A stretch of DNA of 39,303 nucleotides from Photobacterium damselae (GCF_003026815.1 NZ_PYOG01000031.1:1-39303), one strand, 5' to 3'; counted from the stretch's first letter, positions 7,511 to 18,950 are shown. Translations and numbers: made by a program. The notes: generated by a model not told the origin, from the sequence alone.

Positions 7511-8274
7511 ACGGTGCAGTTAATATCTCAGTATGGGCGTTAGCGGGATTCTACGGCTTACTTTTGATTCCTATCTATTTCTTTTTCCGTTGGCAGCTTA
7601 AATTAACGCGATCACTCATTACGGCAGTACTGCGTATGACAATCCAATTAGCGGTTGTTGGTTTGTACTTGCATACCTTATTTAGCCTAAATCATATCGG
7701 TCTTAATGTTTTGTGGTTAAGTGTGATGATTTCTGTTGCTGGCTATACTGTCTGTAAGAGGGCAGGGGTAGAGCTTAAGACCGTATTACCCGCGGTTTTG
7801 ATAGGTTTGGTGGTAGCCTTAGTGATAGCGTTGCCTGCGATGCTTGCTGGGGTGATTCAGGCGACACCATGGTGGGATGCCCAATATATGATTCCTATTG
7901 CAGGGATGCTGCTGGGGAATAGCTTGTCTGCGAATGTTTTGGCATTAGAGCGCTGGCAAAGTCAATTGAAAGAAAAACATCAAGAATATCAGTTTTATGT
8001 TGCGATGGGTGCACCGAATCCTAGCCAACCTTTTATCAAAACTGCGATGGGTGCGGCAGTTTTACCTCAAATTGCTGCAATGACAACATTGGGAATTGTC
8101 AGTTTACCGGGTATGATGACGGGGCAAATTTTGGGGGGTACTGCTCCTTTGATTGCAGTTAAATATCAGTTAGCAATAATGGTTGCGATATTTATCTCAG
8201 GTATACTATCCGTTGCAACCACCCTGACTTTGATCCAGCGTCGAACATTCTCCGAATATGGAGAGGTGAAATAG
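7507..8274 (+). CDS. fetB: FetB-like ABC transporter permease (YbbM family)
   Basis: 255 aa, very hydrophobic, with about six to seven membrane segments starting in VWALAGFYGLLLIPIYFFF. LRMTIQLAVVGLYL, PIAGMLLGNSLSANVLALERW and GIVSLPGMMTGQILGG are family hallmarks (UPF0014/YbbM). It forms the membrane pore driven by the ATPase encoded immediately upstream with a 4-nt overlap. The transported ion, probably Fe, is inferred from E. coli FetAB. Confidence 0.85.
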   Translation: MNGAVNISVWALAGFYGLLLIPIYFFFRWQLKLTRSLITAVLRMTIQLAVVGLYLHTLFSLNHIGLNVLWLSVMISVAGYTVCKRAGVELKTVLPAVLIGLVVALVIALPAMLAGVIQATPWWDAQYMIPIAGMLLGNSLSANVLALERWQSQLKEKHQEYQFYVAMGAPNPSQPFIKTAMGAAVLPQIAAMTTLGIVSLPGMMTGQILGGTAPLIAVKYQLAIMVAIFISGILSVATTLTLIQRRTFSEYGEVK

Positions 8275-8447
8275 CGAGATAGGTTGTATAATTTAATACA
8301 AGTAGAGTGATCTGGTTAAAAGTTGATATAAATTTCAATTTTACTGGCTGAAAGTGGTAAAAGTTGACTGATCGCATTGCGCTTTTGGCAATATTTGCAT
8401 ACTGTCTGCTTGTTCCGTGTTTGAAAAAGAATTTTAAGGTTACAAAT

Positions 8448-8936
8448 ATGTCTGATGTACCAGTTACTGTAGTAACTAAAGCAGCTGATGTTCTTCCTGC
8501 CGCTGAATCTTCAGGTTCAGTATGGGGCTATGTTGCAGGTGGCGCGATTCTGCTGATTCTTGCTGGTATTTATGGTTATCGTAAGATCAACACACCTGCT
8601 TTTTTGATTAAACAAGTTCGCAAGCGTAATCAAAAAGAAATGAAGAAGCATGGTGTTCAGAACTCTGAATTCATGGTTGATCTTGATAAGCTTCTGGATT
8701 CGATCCTTGAGTACGCAAACGAGAATAAACTGAAAGGCTCTGATGTTGTTGAGCTAATTAAGCCATTGAATGATAAAGAGCGTGTGAAAACACCAAAAGA
8801 TATGTATCAATCAATGATCTATATTGCTAACAAAGTTGGTGACACTGAGCTGTCTCGTTTCTACAAGAACAAATCAAAGCAAGTAAAAGCAAGTTCTAAC
8901 CTGATGAACGGCCTATTTAAGCGCGCAGGTATCTAA
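8448..8936 (+). CDS. Single-pass membrane protein of unknown function
   Basis: 162 aa from ATG 8448, which has TTAAGG just upstream. An upstream extension to 8364 would need a TTG start and has no ribosome site. It has a short N-terminal segment (SDVPVTVV to SSG), one membrane helix at about residues 27-47 (WGYVAGGAILLILAGIYGY), then a basic stretch KQVRKRNQKEMKKHG marking the cytoplasmic side, and a helical, charged C-terminal domain of about 100 residues ending KRAGI. No enzyme motif is evident. It is followed by its own terminator and is separated from fetB by 173 bp, so it is probably a separate unit. I do not recognise the family. Confidence 0.75.
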   Translation: MSDVPVTVVTKAADVLPAAESSGSVWGYVAGGAILLILAGIYGYRKINTPAFLIKQVRKRNQKEMKKHGVQNSEFMVDLDKLLDSILEYANENKLKGSDVVELIKPLNDKERVKTPKDMYQSMIYIANKVGDTELSRFYKNKSKQVKASSNLMNGLFKRAGI

Positions 8937-8962
8937 TTTTTACTTTCCAGTTTCGTACCTCG

Positions 8963-8992
8963 AAGCCAGTGCTTTTGTGCTGGCTTTTTTTT
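8963..8992 (+). terminator. Terminator after the membrane protein gene
   Basis: AAGCCAG (8963-8969) pairs with CTGGCTT (8980-8986), possibly extended by G-T pairs, and eight T (8985-8992) follow. Confidence 0.85.
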
Positions 8993-9165
8993 GTCTATAT
9001 CTAAGTAGCTGCAAAACGCTTAAGTTATGACTAAATTAAGGGCTCACAAAATGTTGTCATAGTAAGCCCTATCTCTTTCGTTAGGTATAAATCATATCGG
9101 TATATTCCTATAGATAGCTTAGGTCGATCAGTGTTAGTATTTTTGCTCTTAGAGGGAGAAGCGTG

Positions 9166-9846
9166 ATGCAAAAAAATAACGTAATTGGCGTATATTGTGG
9201 TTCTGTTTCAGATATGGACAGAATTGAAACGGCCATGTTTAAGCAGTCAGTATCTGGTCGTATTTACCTTTCAGAGACCGGACTCGAAGGTGATAGCTGT
9301 GCTTCAACTAAGCATCATGGTGGCACTGAGCGAGCATTGCATCAATACCCTGTAGAGCACTATGCTTTTTGGCAACAGCAGTATGGCGTGGATAAAGAAT
9401 GGTGTGCGCCTGGTATGGGTGAAAATATCAGTAGCCAAGGGATGACAGAAGAAAACGTCTGTATTGGCGATCAATACCAATGGGGTGAGGCCATCATTGA
9501 AGTGAGCCAACCTCGTTCACCGTGCTATAAGCTAAACACCCGCTGGAATGTTGCCGAGTTCTCGGTACAAATGCAGAAGTTGAGCCGTTGTGGTTGGTTA
9601 TATCGTGTGGTAAAACCGGGTCTAGTGAGTGTTTCGGAACCGTTGGTATTACTTTCTCGTCCTGAGAATGCGCTAACAATTAAACAAGTTTGTGATATTT
9701 ATTTTGGCGATCCGCTTAATCATTTAGGCCTTGAGGCATTACAACAGCAAACAGCCCTTTCTCATAATTGGCAAACGACCATTACACGCCGTTTAGAAAG
9801 CAATGAGTTGGAAAATTGGAATTTCCGTCTATTGGGTCACGCATAA
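9166..9846 (+). CDS. MOSC-domain protein, YiiM-like
   Basis: 226 aa from ATG 9166; AGAGGGAGAAG lies at ideal spacing, and a GTG one codon earlier is the alternative. The MOSC core has GLEGDSCASTKHHGGTERAL and, most tellingly, the SPCYKL motif with Cys120, the residue expected to bind molybdenum cofactor sulfur. GMGENIS also belongs to the fold. E. coli YiiM contributes to resistance to N-hydroxylated bases such as 6-N-hydroxylaminopurine by reduction with the cofactor. The C-terminal 60 residues (TIKQVCDIYFG..., ending LLGHA) are the usual YiiM extension. It is convergent with the PLP-enzyme operon across a shared hairpin. Confidence 0.85.
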   Translation: MQKNNVIGVYCGSVSDMDRIETAMFKQSVSGRIYLSETGLEGDSCASTKHHGGTERALHQYPVEHYAFWQQQYGVDKEWCAPGMGENISSQGMTEENVCIGDQYQWGEAIIEVSQPRSPCYKLNTRWNVAEFSVQMQKLSRCGWLYRVVKPGLVSVSEPLVLLSRPENALTIKQVCDIYFGDPLNHLGLEALQQQTALSHNWQTTITRRLESNELENWNFRLLGHA

Positions 9847-9864
9847 AGTTCGATTCGAACAACA

Positions 9865-9890
9865 ACAAGGCAGAATACACTCTGCCTTGT
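9865..9890. terminator. Bidirectional hairpin between convergent genes
   Basis: ACAAGGCAGA (9865-9874) and TCTGCCTTGT (9881-9890) form a perfect 10-bp stem with a 6-nt loop between the MOSC gene and the PLP-enzyme gene. T-tracts are interrupted on both sides. Confidence 0.65.
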
Positions 9891-9892
9891 GT

Positions 9893-11134
9893 TTACTGCT
9901 TTAAACAGCGAGCGAATACACGAAAGAAAGTATCAATTTCTTGCTTGGTATTATAGTGCATCATTCCCACACGCAGAACTCCGCCCTTCGTATCTAAATT
10001 AAGACTGGCCGTTAACCTCTCAGCATAGAGATGCCCACTCCAAGTGAAAATATGGTGTTTTCCTAGCATTGCCGCAATATCGTTAGGATCGTGATGTTGA
10101 AAACTTAAAGCAAAAGTTGGTGTTCTTTTGTCTTTATCTGTTTCGCCAATTAACGTTAATTCGGGAAACTGATTTAGTGTTGCAAGAAAGTATTGACTAA
10201 GTTCTTGTTCATATTGATAGATATTGCGATAGGCACTGGTGATTTGTTCAGTAAGATTCGATCCAGTACCTAAAGAAGCTAGGTAATCAATGGTGGCAGA
10301 AAGAGCCGTAATTGCTTCAAAGTTTAGTGTTCCCGTCTCCCAACAGTTTGGAATGTTGTTGGTAGCAGGAGCAACTTTAAATGGTTGGTAATTTTCTAAC
10401 TGCTCTTCTCGGCCATAGACAAAACCTAAATGAGGGCCGAAAAATTTATAGGCTGAACCTGCAACAAAATCGGCATCTAGCTGGGTGACATCGATTTGTT
10501 GATGGGGTAAGTAATGAACAGCATCAATATAAGTTAAGGTGCCATTTGCTTTAGCGAGTTCAATAAATGGAGCCAAGTCGGTGTACGTCCCGGTTAGGTT
10601 ACTTGCTGCGCTTAAAGCCAATAACTTAGTTTTTGGGCTTAATAATGACATGAAAGAAGAAAAATCCAGATGGCAACGATCATCTTGTATGGGTAAATAA
10701 TGGACCGTAACGCCTTTCTCTTTCGCTGCAAGTACCCATGGTGAACGATTTGCTGCATGATCAATATCAGTCAGGATGATCTCATCTCCTGCTTGCCAAT
10801 CTTGGCTGATGGCTCGACTCAAGGAAAAGGTTAGAGACGTCATATTGGCACCAAAAATAATCTCTTTTCCTGATGAGGCTCCGATTAATGTGGCAACTTT
10901 CTCTCTGGTTTCATCAACGATTTGATGTGTTTGGGTGCTGGTTGCAAAGCGTCCACCTAAATTTGAATTGCCATTAATGAAAAAATTGCGATAGGCATTA
11001 ATGACACTCTCTGGCTGTTGAGAGCCACCAGGGCCATCAAAAAACAATCGAGTCTGTTCGCCGTGTGTTAGAGCGGGAAACTGCCGACGGGTGTGATCGA
11101 TATTGTGGTGATTAAGCGGTAAATACGAAGACAT
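9893..11134 (-). CDS. Class V PLP-dependent enzyme, cysteine desulfurase-like but without the catalytic Cys (VC1184 type)
   Basis: 413 aa, aminotransferase class V fold. The cofactor site is intact: Asp204 and His207 in YIDAVHYLPHQQID and Lys230 in GSAYKFFGPHLG. ETGTLNFE (267-273) and VLRVGMMHYNTKQEID (386-401) align with the SufS landmarks. In SufS the loop RTGHHC carries the persulfide cysteine. Here the matching loop reads WSGHLYAERL (365-374), with no Cys, so sulfur transfer of the SufS kind is unlikely. I recall the TIGR01976 family, named after Vibrio VC1184, as having this shape; its reaction is unassigned. The gene overlaps the end of the dioxygenase gene by 23 bp, so they are one operon and probably one pathway. 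Confidence 0.8.
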   Translation of the reverse strand: MSSYLPLNHHNIDHTRRQFPALTHGEQTRLFFDGPGGSQQPESVINAYRNFFINGNSNLGGRFATSTQTHQIVDETREKVATLIGASSGKEIIFGANMTSLTFSLSRAISQDWQAGDEIILTDIDHAANRSPWVLAAKEKGVTVHYLPIQDDRCHLDFSSFMSLLSPKTKLLALSAASNLTGTYTDLAPFIELAKANGTLTYIDAVHYLPHQQIDVTQLDADFVAGSAYKFFGPHLGFVYGREEQLENYQPFKVAPATNNIPNCWETGTLNFEAITALSATIDYLASLGTGSNLTEQITSAYRNIYQYEQELSQYFLATLNQFPELTLIGETDKDKRTPTFALSFQHHDPNDIAAMLGKHHIFTWSGHLYAERLTASLNLDTKGGVLRVGMMHYNTKQEIDTFFRVFARCLKQ

Positions 11135-11744
11135 CTCTCACTCCTTGCTCGTCATGGGTACTGGCTAACGTTTCCGATATAAAATGATAGAAATGACGAT
11201 CATTGATAATAATGAACTGATTTTCTTCTAATACTGTATTTAAGTGAGGATGTTGATCAACGGGGGAAGTAAAAAGTTGCGTAAAACCGCCGCAAATATT
11301 CTTTCTTTGGACACAATAAATACCAACAAACTCGAAGCCATCTTGATGGATACCCTCAGGGGCAGCACTGCTGGTGGTGTGATCGTTACAGGTAACACGG
11401 ATTTGATGGACATCGATAATGCGATGCGTTAAATCCACATCAATATAATGCGCAAATGAAGAGAGTAAGTGCTGAAATTCTGGAGTATTTATAAGCTCCT
11501 CAGACATTGGTGCAAAATTGCGTTCAATATCACCAACAGCGCGATTGATTTCAGATGATTGACAAAAATTGTGGTGGGCGAGTCGCGAAAAATCGTGGGC
11601 ATTGTAGGAAAATCGCGCATAGGTTCGATAACGATTATGTTGGGTAACATACTGATCTTGTGGCAAATCTTCAAAATAGGGAATCAGGTTTTCTGCCACA
11701 CTCGGCGGTGTTTGAAAAGCTTCTATAAGAAAGGTGTTATTCAT
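11112..11744 (-). CDS. 2-oxoglutarate/Fe(II) dioxygenase, PF10014 type (BsmA / L-isoleucine dioxygenase family)
   Basis: 210 aa. The iron site is HxD, His133 and Asp135, in PEGIHQDGFEFVG, with the distal His184 or His187 in NDRHFYHF, and Arg203 (GVRDVFVF) is well placed to hold 2-oxoglutarate. The PEGxHxDG signature fits the family that includes Bacillus L-isoleucine 4-dioxygenase, so hydroxylation of a free amino acid is the likely reaction, but the substrate cannot be read. The N-terminal half (RYRTYARFSY) is also typical. It is first in a two-gene operon with a class V PLP enzyme whose start lies inside its 3' end. Confidence 0.75.
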   Translation of the reverse strand: MNNTFLIEAFQTPPSVAENLIPYFEDLPQDQYVTQHNRYRTYARFSYNAHDFSRLAHHNFCQSSEINRAVGDIERNFAPMSEELINTPEFQHLLSSFAHYIDVDLTHRIIDVHQIRVTCNDHTTSSAAPEGIHQDGFEFVGIYCVQRKNICGGFTQLFTSPVDQHPHLNTVLEENQFIIINDRHFYHFISETLASTHDEQGVRDVFVFTA

Positions 11745-11864
11745 ATGCGACCCCTTCTATCAGTATTTGCTTTATTATTTTATTTATACGATTGAGTTTA
11801 CCTAGAGTTAACCACCAACAAAAAAACTGTCTTTTGATAAATTTTAGTCGTAAATGGTAAAAAT

Positions 11865-11897
11865 GAAAAAAGCACCAAACATATAGTTCGGTGCTTT
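11865..11897 (-). terminator. Terminator after the GH63 gene
   Basis: On the minus strand a 12-bp stem (11897-11886 with 11880-11869, one G-T pair) has a 5-nt loop and is followed by TTTTTTC. A second hairpin, GCTCTTG/CAAGAGC (11908-11927), lies between it and the stop codon. Confidence 0.85.
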
Positions 11898-11952
11898 GTT
11901 ATTAACAGCTCTTGGGGGAACAAGAGCAGCTAATGAATTATTGTATTTTTAA

Positions 11953-14580
<2,628 letters not shown>

Positions 14581-14710
14581 TCACGTCCGTATTTATTTTT
14601 ATGGGAATAATAATTTCGGCAAGAAGTTACTATTTTCAATTTTATTGTCACGAAACGAAAATGAATATAGGACTGAATATCACAAAAACAATGATGAATA
14701 TTAAAAATAA

Positions 14711-14726
14711 TGTGATGGTAATCATG
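14711..14726. promoter_or_regulatory. Candidate CRP site for the GH63 gene
   Basis: TGTGA-TGGTAA-TCATG matches the CRP consensus (TGTGA-N6-TCACA) at 5/5 in the left half and 3/5 in the right, 134 bp upstream of the GH63 start. The distance allows for a long leader or a synergistic role. Confidence 0.4.
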
Positions 14727-15101
14727 ATTAATTGGTTAATTCGAAAGTAAAAAATTAACTAAAATTATATTATCAATAAGTAAATATAGTAAAAATAATG
14801 CCTTATTTTAATCTGTAAAATAAATAGTTTGAAATGTAAGTTACTTTGAAAATATTATGATTTAATGCTTGTGTATATATTACAGCGGGATTTGATTAAC
14901 TCAACATATGTCTTTTAAATATATTTTTGTCTTTTATTTTGCGCGGGTGAAGATGTTAATTTTTAAAGATAAATGAATATAAATTATTTAGTAAATACTT
15001 GAGGTGGTATTGCAAAAGGTAGTATCGATCTTCTCTGCAATGTTAGATATTAAAAATGAGAGGAAAATCTACTTGTACTGAGCTGGTATGGGAGTATTAA
15101 T

Positions 15102-15117
15102 AGTGATCATAATCACA
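15102..15117. promoter_or_regulatory. Candidate CRP site for the POT transporter gene
   Basis: AGTGA-TCATAA-TCACA matches the CRP consensus in 9 of 10 fixed positions. Its centre is 76 bp before the ATG at 15186, an activating position if the leader is about 35 nt. Confidence 0.6.
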
Positions 15118-15185
15118 AAAATACCTTAACCCTATATAACAATAATTATGTATAGCAACACAGCTTGAACTTTGTAGGTAATATC

Positions 15186-16646
15186 ATGCGTTTAGCCTCC
15201 CAGCCCAAAGGCCTCTTTCACCTCATCGCCATACAGATGTGGGAATTTTTTAGCTACTACGGTATGCGATCTCTGTTAATCCTGTTTTTAACTCAAAAAC
15301 TTTTAATGACAGATCATCATGCATACGCACTCTATGGGGCTTATACCTCACTTGTTTATGTCACTCCAATTATTGGTGGCTACCTAGCAGACCGATACTT
15401 TGGTAACTACTGGTCGGTAGTCATTGGCGCTTTATTGATGGTTGCAGGACACGCAGTATTAAGTATCCCATCCGTTGGCAATATCAGTATGTATATTGCG
15501 CTCTCTTTAATTATCTGCGGTTATGGCTTCTTTAAGACCAACTCTAGCTGCTTACTTGGTGAACTGTATACAAAAGAGCATGAGAAATCACGAGAGTCGG
15601 GTTTTTCCATCTCTTATATTGGCAGTAACGTAGGTTCTGCTCTTGCACCAATTTTTTGTGGCTATGCTGCAATGAAATGGGGTTGGCATGTCGGTTTTGC
15701 TCTTGCAGGTATTGGTATGCTTGTTGGCCTTATTATCTTTAGTACGGGTCGTCGCAACTTTACTCATGTGAAAAAGTGCAATAAAGACGCTTTGATTCAA
15801 AAGTCAGCGGGTGTTCCACACTGGTTGATTATTATTGTGCTTCTTGCTCTTACTGCATTCGGTCTTGTTTTTGTACTAAAAGATCTTCTTGCTGGTTATA
15901 TTTTAGCGGTTATCTGTGCAGTTTCTTTTTATCAAATTGTCGCTTTATACCGTCGAAGCTCACCAAGTGATCGTTCAAAGTTAAATTCAATTCTCTATTT
16001 TATGATCTTTGGTACTGTGTTTTGGGCCTTTGATCAGCAAGGCGGTAGCTCAATCAGCCTATTTATTGAACGTAATATTAATACGGATATTTTTGGCTTC
16101 CATATCCCAACGGCTTTCTTCCAGTCTGTTAACCCAGTTGCGGTTATTGTTGGTGGTGGTGCTGTTGCATGGTTATGGAAGGTGCTGGCATCAAAGAGTA
16201 TCTCTGTTCGCACCTTAACTAAGCTAAATATGGGTCTGTTACTGCTAACTGCAGGCTTTACACTCATTACTATTTCATCAAAATTAGCTATGAATACAGG
16301 CCATACAACGTTTTTATGGTTGTTCATTGGCTTATTCTTAATCGGCGTTGCAGAGCTCTTTATTGACCCTGTTGCTTTAGCTGCAATTACTCGTTTAAAT
16401 CCGCAAGGAGCAACCAGTACGTTAGCTGGTATCTACATGTTGATGGGGGGGTCGGTTGCTAACTATATTGCTGCAAATATTGCAGAATTTACGGCAAGCA
16501 ACACACCAGTTAATGCTGATGCGACTGATTTAATTGCATCTGCTGCTCAATATCACCATGTGTTCCAGTCTATTTTATTTGTGACTGTTGCCGTTCTTGT
16601 TCTTGGCTTATTGGTTGATTTCAAAAATCGTCATAAAGCTGTTTAA
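15186..16646 (+). CDS. POT-family (MFS) proton-dependent oligopeptide transporter
   Basis: 486 aa from ATG 15186 with GTAGGT upstream; a TTG start at 15165 is less likely. It has about 12-14 membrane segments. Hallmarks are FFSYYGMRSLLILFLTQ in helix 1, PIIGGYLADRYFG after helix 2, and GYGFFKTNSSCLLGELY and ISYIGSNVGSALAP in the following helices, and FWAFDQQGGSSISLF in the second half. It should import di- and tripeptides with protons. The helix-1 ExxER coupling motif is altered to QMWEFF: the second Glu is kept, the first Glu is Gln and the Arg is Phe. It is followed by a strong terminator and preceded by a CRP-like box. Confidence 0.85.
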   Translation: MRLASQPKGLFHLIAIQMWEFFSYYGMRSLLILFLTQKLLMTDHHAYALYGAYTSLVYVTPIIGGYLADRYFGNYWSVVIGALLMVAGHAVLSIPSVGNISMYIALSLIICGYGFFKTNSSCLLGELYTKEHEKSRESGFSISYIGSNVGSALAPIFCGYAAMKWGWHVGFALAGIGMLVGLIIFSTGRRNFTHVKKCNKDALIQKSAGVPHWLIIIVLLALTAFGLVFVLKDLLAGYILAVICAVSFYQIVALYRRSSPSDRSKLNSILYFMIFGTVFWAFDQQGGSSISLFIERNINTDIFGFHIPTAFFQSVNPVAVIVGGGAVAWLWKVLASKSISVRTLTKLNMGLLLLTAGFTLITISSKLAMNTGHTTFLWLFIGLFLIGVAELFIDPVALAAITRLNPQGATSTLAGIYMLMGGSVANYIAANIAEFTASNTPVNADATDLIASAAQYHHVFQSILFVTVAVLVLGLLVDFKNRHKAV

Positions 16647-16688
16647 GGGTATTTGCTTAAATAACATTAAGATAGATAAACATAATAG

Positions 16689-16720
16689 AACGCCTAGCTA
16701 GAATTTAGTTAGGCGTTTTT
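16689..16720 (+). terminator. Terminator after the POT transporter gene
   Basis: A 12-bp stem (16689-16700 with 16706-16717, one G-T pair), a 5-nt loop and five T to 16720. Confidence 0.9.
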
Positions 16721-16886
16721 ATTTAGGAATGAAACCAGATTATTAGTTAATTTGATTTCGATTGGGCGCTTTTAATGGTTAATATCCCTTTAAAGCAAAG
16801 AAAAGGATTATTAAATATAAATAATAGTAATTTGGATGTATTCTCTAGAAATCATTCAAATCAAGAATAACGTGGAGAATGGGCGT

Positions 16887-17885
16887 ATGACAGGAACTCA
16901 CGTTTCATACGCAGTACACAATACTGATGCTCTATCACATATAGGTACTGAAGTTACAAAAGTTGCATTAGTGACAGAAGGCGGTGGGCAACGAGGAATC
17001 TTTACCGCAGGTGTTTTAGATGCTTTTCTCGAAGCAAATTTTAATCCTTTTTCATTGTTGGTCGGTACATCGGCAGGTTCTCTAAATTTGGCTTCTTATA
17101 TTTGTGGTCAATATAAGCATGCCTACCGGGTGATCACCGAGGCTACAACCAATCATCAGTTTTTTGATGTTTATCGTTTTATCTTTGGTCGGGAAGGTTT
17201 GAACCTTGACTGGCTGGTTGGGCAAACAAATGAAAGTTTGGATGCACGCCTACAGCTAAATTGGAAGCAAGGCCATGAAAATATGCGTTATCGCACTGTT
17301 CTTGCCAGTGCGAGCGGGATTATGAGCCATCGGGCATCCTATTTTGACTTAGATACTGATAATCGAACCTTAGCGCTTAAAGCCTCTTGTGCTATTCCTA
17401 TTTTAAATCGACAGCCTATTTTTTCTCAGAACGAGTATTGGGTTGACGGTGGGTTGTGTGCGCCAATCCCAGTTCAAGAAGCTTACGAGCGAGGATATCG
17501 TCATATTGTTGTTGTTCGAACCGTACCTCTTGATGTGCAATATGATCATTGTTGGATGACCAGTGTGCAGCAGGCCTTGGGGAAATCTCGCGCGGCTGGT
17601 GTAATTGAAATGCTGTTAGAGCACGAAGATAACTACCGTAAAACACAGCAGTTTTTAAGTAATCCACCTGATGATGTCACTATTTATGAAATACATCCAC
17701 AAAAGCCATTGGTCTCAAAATTAATTGGTAGCGATATTTCGATGTTAAATACCGATTACCATTTGGGTTATCAAACGGGAGTGTATTTCCTAAATACGAT
17801 GGGTAAACATATGCATCATCAATTTGATCAACCTGCAGCAAACGATCAATTAAATTGCATCCCAATGGCAAACGTAAGGTTGTAG
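16887..17885 (+). CDS. Patatin-like phospholipase, YjjU family
   Basis: 332 aa from ATG 16887, which has GTGGAGAA at good spacing. An ATG at 16836 lacks a ribosome site and the family N-terminus does not extend that far. The oxyanion loop is EGGGQRGIFTAG (31-42), the nucleophile elbow GTSAG holds Ser62, and the catalytic Asp is in WVDGGLCAPIPV. It resembles E. coli YjjU throughout (NFNPFSLLVGTSAG, VVVRTVPL, YRKTQQFLSNPP, YEIHPQKPL). It probably deacylates phospholipids or lipids at the inner membrane. It lies 6 bp before a PldB-like lysophospholipase gene, so a two-step phospholipid degradation unit is plausible. Confidence 0.85.
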   Translation: MTGTHVSYAVHNTDALSHIGTEVTKVALVTEGGGQRGIFTAGVLDAFLEANFNPFSLLVGTSAGSLNLASYICGQYKHAYRVITEATTNHQFFDVYRFIFGREGLNLDWLVGQTNESLDARLQLNWKQGHENMRYRTVLASASGIMSHRASYFDLDTDNRTLALKASCAIPILNRQPIFSQNEYWVDGGLCAPIPVQEAYERGYRHIVVVRTVPLDVQYDHCWMTSVQQALGKSRAAGVIEMLLEHEDNYRKTQQFLSNPPDDVTIYEIHPQKPLVSKLIGSDISMLNTDYHLGYQTGVYFLNTMGKHMHHQFDQPAANDQLNCIPMANVRL

Positions 17886-17891
17886 TCAATC

Positions 17892-18863
17892 ATGAATACA
17901 TCAGCAATTTTAACCAAGGAGTCGAATTTTTCTGATTTAATGGGATGTGAAGTAAGAAAAATGTGGCAACAGCGAACCAATGGAGAATTTTTAGGGGTTC
18001 GTAATATTCCTATTCGATGGATTAGTATCACAAAGCCTGAGCATGACCGCTGTGTTGTGATTGTTAATGGTCGCAATGAGAGCTATTGGAAGTATCAAGA
18101 GCTCTTTTATGAACTCTATAGTCATGGCTATGATGTTTATGCTTATGATCATCGAGGACAAGGGGAGTCAGGCCGGATATTAAAAGATCCTCAAGTGGGG
18201 TATGTCGCTGAGTTTGATTATTATGTCGATGATCTTGATACCTTTATTTATGATGTCGTGAAACCAGAACGGTATAAAAATCGGTATTTGTTGGCGCATT
18301 CGATGGGAGGTGCAGTGGCTACATTGTACCTAGAGCGTAAAGCAAAACGAGTTTTTAATGCAGCGGTACTCAATGCTCCAATGTTTGGGATTTCCCTTCG
18401 TTTTCCCTTAACCAAAGTAGCATCTAAAGTGGCGAGATTCTCCGAACTGTTACAACCTGTTCCTTCTTTCTTTTGGGGACAAAAGCCGTATCAAGATATC
18501 CCATTTGAAAAGAATGAACAGAGTCAAAGTGTTGTGCGTTACTATTGGTATCGACACTTATACAAGGAGCATCCTGAGCTTAGGGTCGGCGGCCCAAGTC
18601 CTCGCTGGATCTGGCAAGCGATAGAAGCTGCGAACCAATGTGTTTTGCATGCAAATCAGATATCAACACCGATTTTATTATTGCAAGCAGGCAGTGATTC
18701 TATTGTGGATAACCATGCTCATGAACGATTTAATTCGAAAACACCGTGTTGCCGAATTCACGTGATACCAGGTGCTAAGCATGAGCTATTAATGGAAAGA
18801 GATGGATTGCGCGAACAGGTTCTTGCTGATACGTTACGTTTTTTTGAGCATCACAACCATTAA
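17892..18863 (+). CDS. pldB: Alpha/beta hydrolase, lysophospholipase L2 (PldB-like)
   Basis: 323 aa, the usual PldB length. The nucleophile elbow is AHSMGG (Ser137), the charge-relay Asp lies in LLLQAGSDSIVDN and the His in PGAKHELLMERD near the C-terminus. YDHRGQGESGR is the monoglyceride-lipase/PldB signature. It hydrolyses lysophospholipids at the inner membrane and would remove the product of the patatin-like enzyme encoded 6 bp upstream; the two are almost certainly one operon. There is no signal peptide. It is followed by a very long hairpin shared with the convergent lipoprotein gene. Confidence 0.85.
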   Translation: MNTSAILTKESNFSDLMGCEVRKMWQQRTNGEFLGVRNIPIRWISITKPEHDRCVVIVNGRNESYWKYQELFYELYSHGYDVYAYDHRGQGESGRILKDPQVGYVAEFDYYVDDLDTFIYDVVKPERYKNRYLLAHSMGGAVATLYLERKAKRVFNAAVLNAPMFGISLRFPLTKVASKVARFSELLQPVPSFFWGQKPYQDIPFEKNEQSQSVVRYYWYRHLYKEHPELRVGGPSPRWIWQAIEAANQCVLHANQISTPILLLQAGSDSIVDNHAHERFNSKTPCCRIHVIPGAKHELLMERDGLREQVLADTLRFFEHHNH

Positions 18864-18885
18864 TATTGAGAATTACTCAGAATAA

Positions 18886-18936
18886 AAATAGCCACCGGAT
18901 TTAATGAAATTATTCTATTAAATCCGGTGGCTATTT
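18886..18936. terminator. Bidirectional 20-bp perfect terminator hairpin
   Basis: 18886-18905 pairs without mismatch with 18917-18936 around an 11-nt loop, between the convergent pldB and lipoprotein genes. The stem ends in AAAT/ATTT, giving short U-rich ends on both sides. Confidence 0.85.
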
Positions 18937-18950
18937 ATGGTCGTTATGAT

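Noticed and set aside
9030..9081. AGGGCT/AGCCCT hairpin upstream of the MOSC gene
   Set aside because: Only 6 bp of stem over a loop of about 20 nt, with no other support.
16034..16327. 97-aa minus-strand frame inside the POT transporter gene
   Set aside because: Fully antisense to a conserved gene, with no ribosome site or family resemblance.
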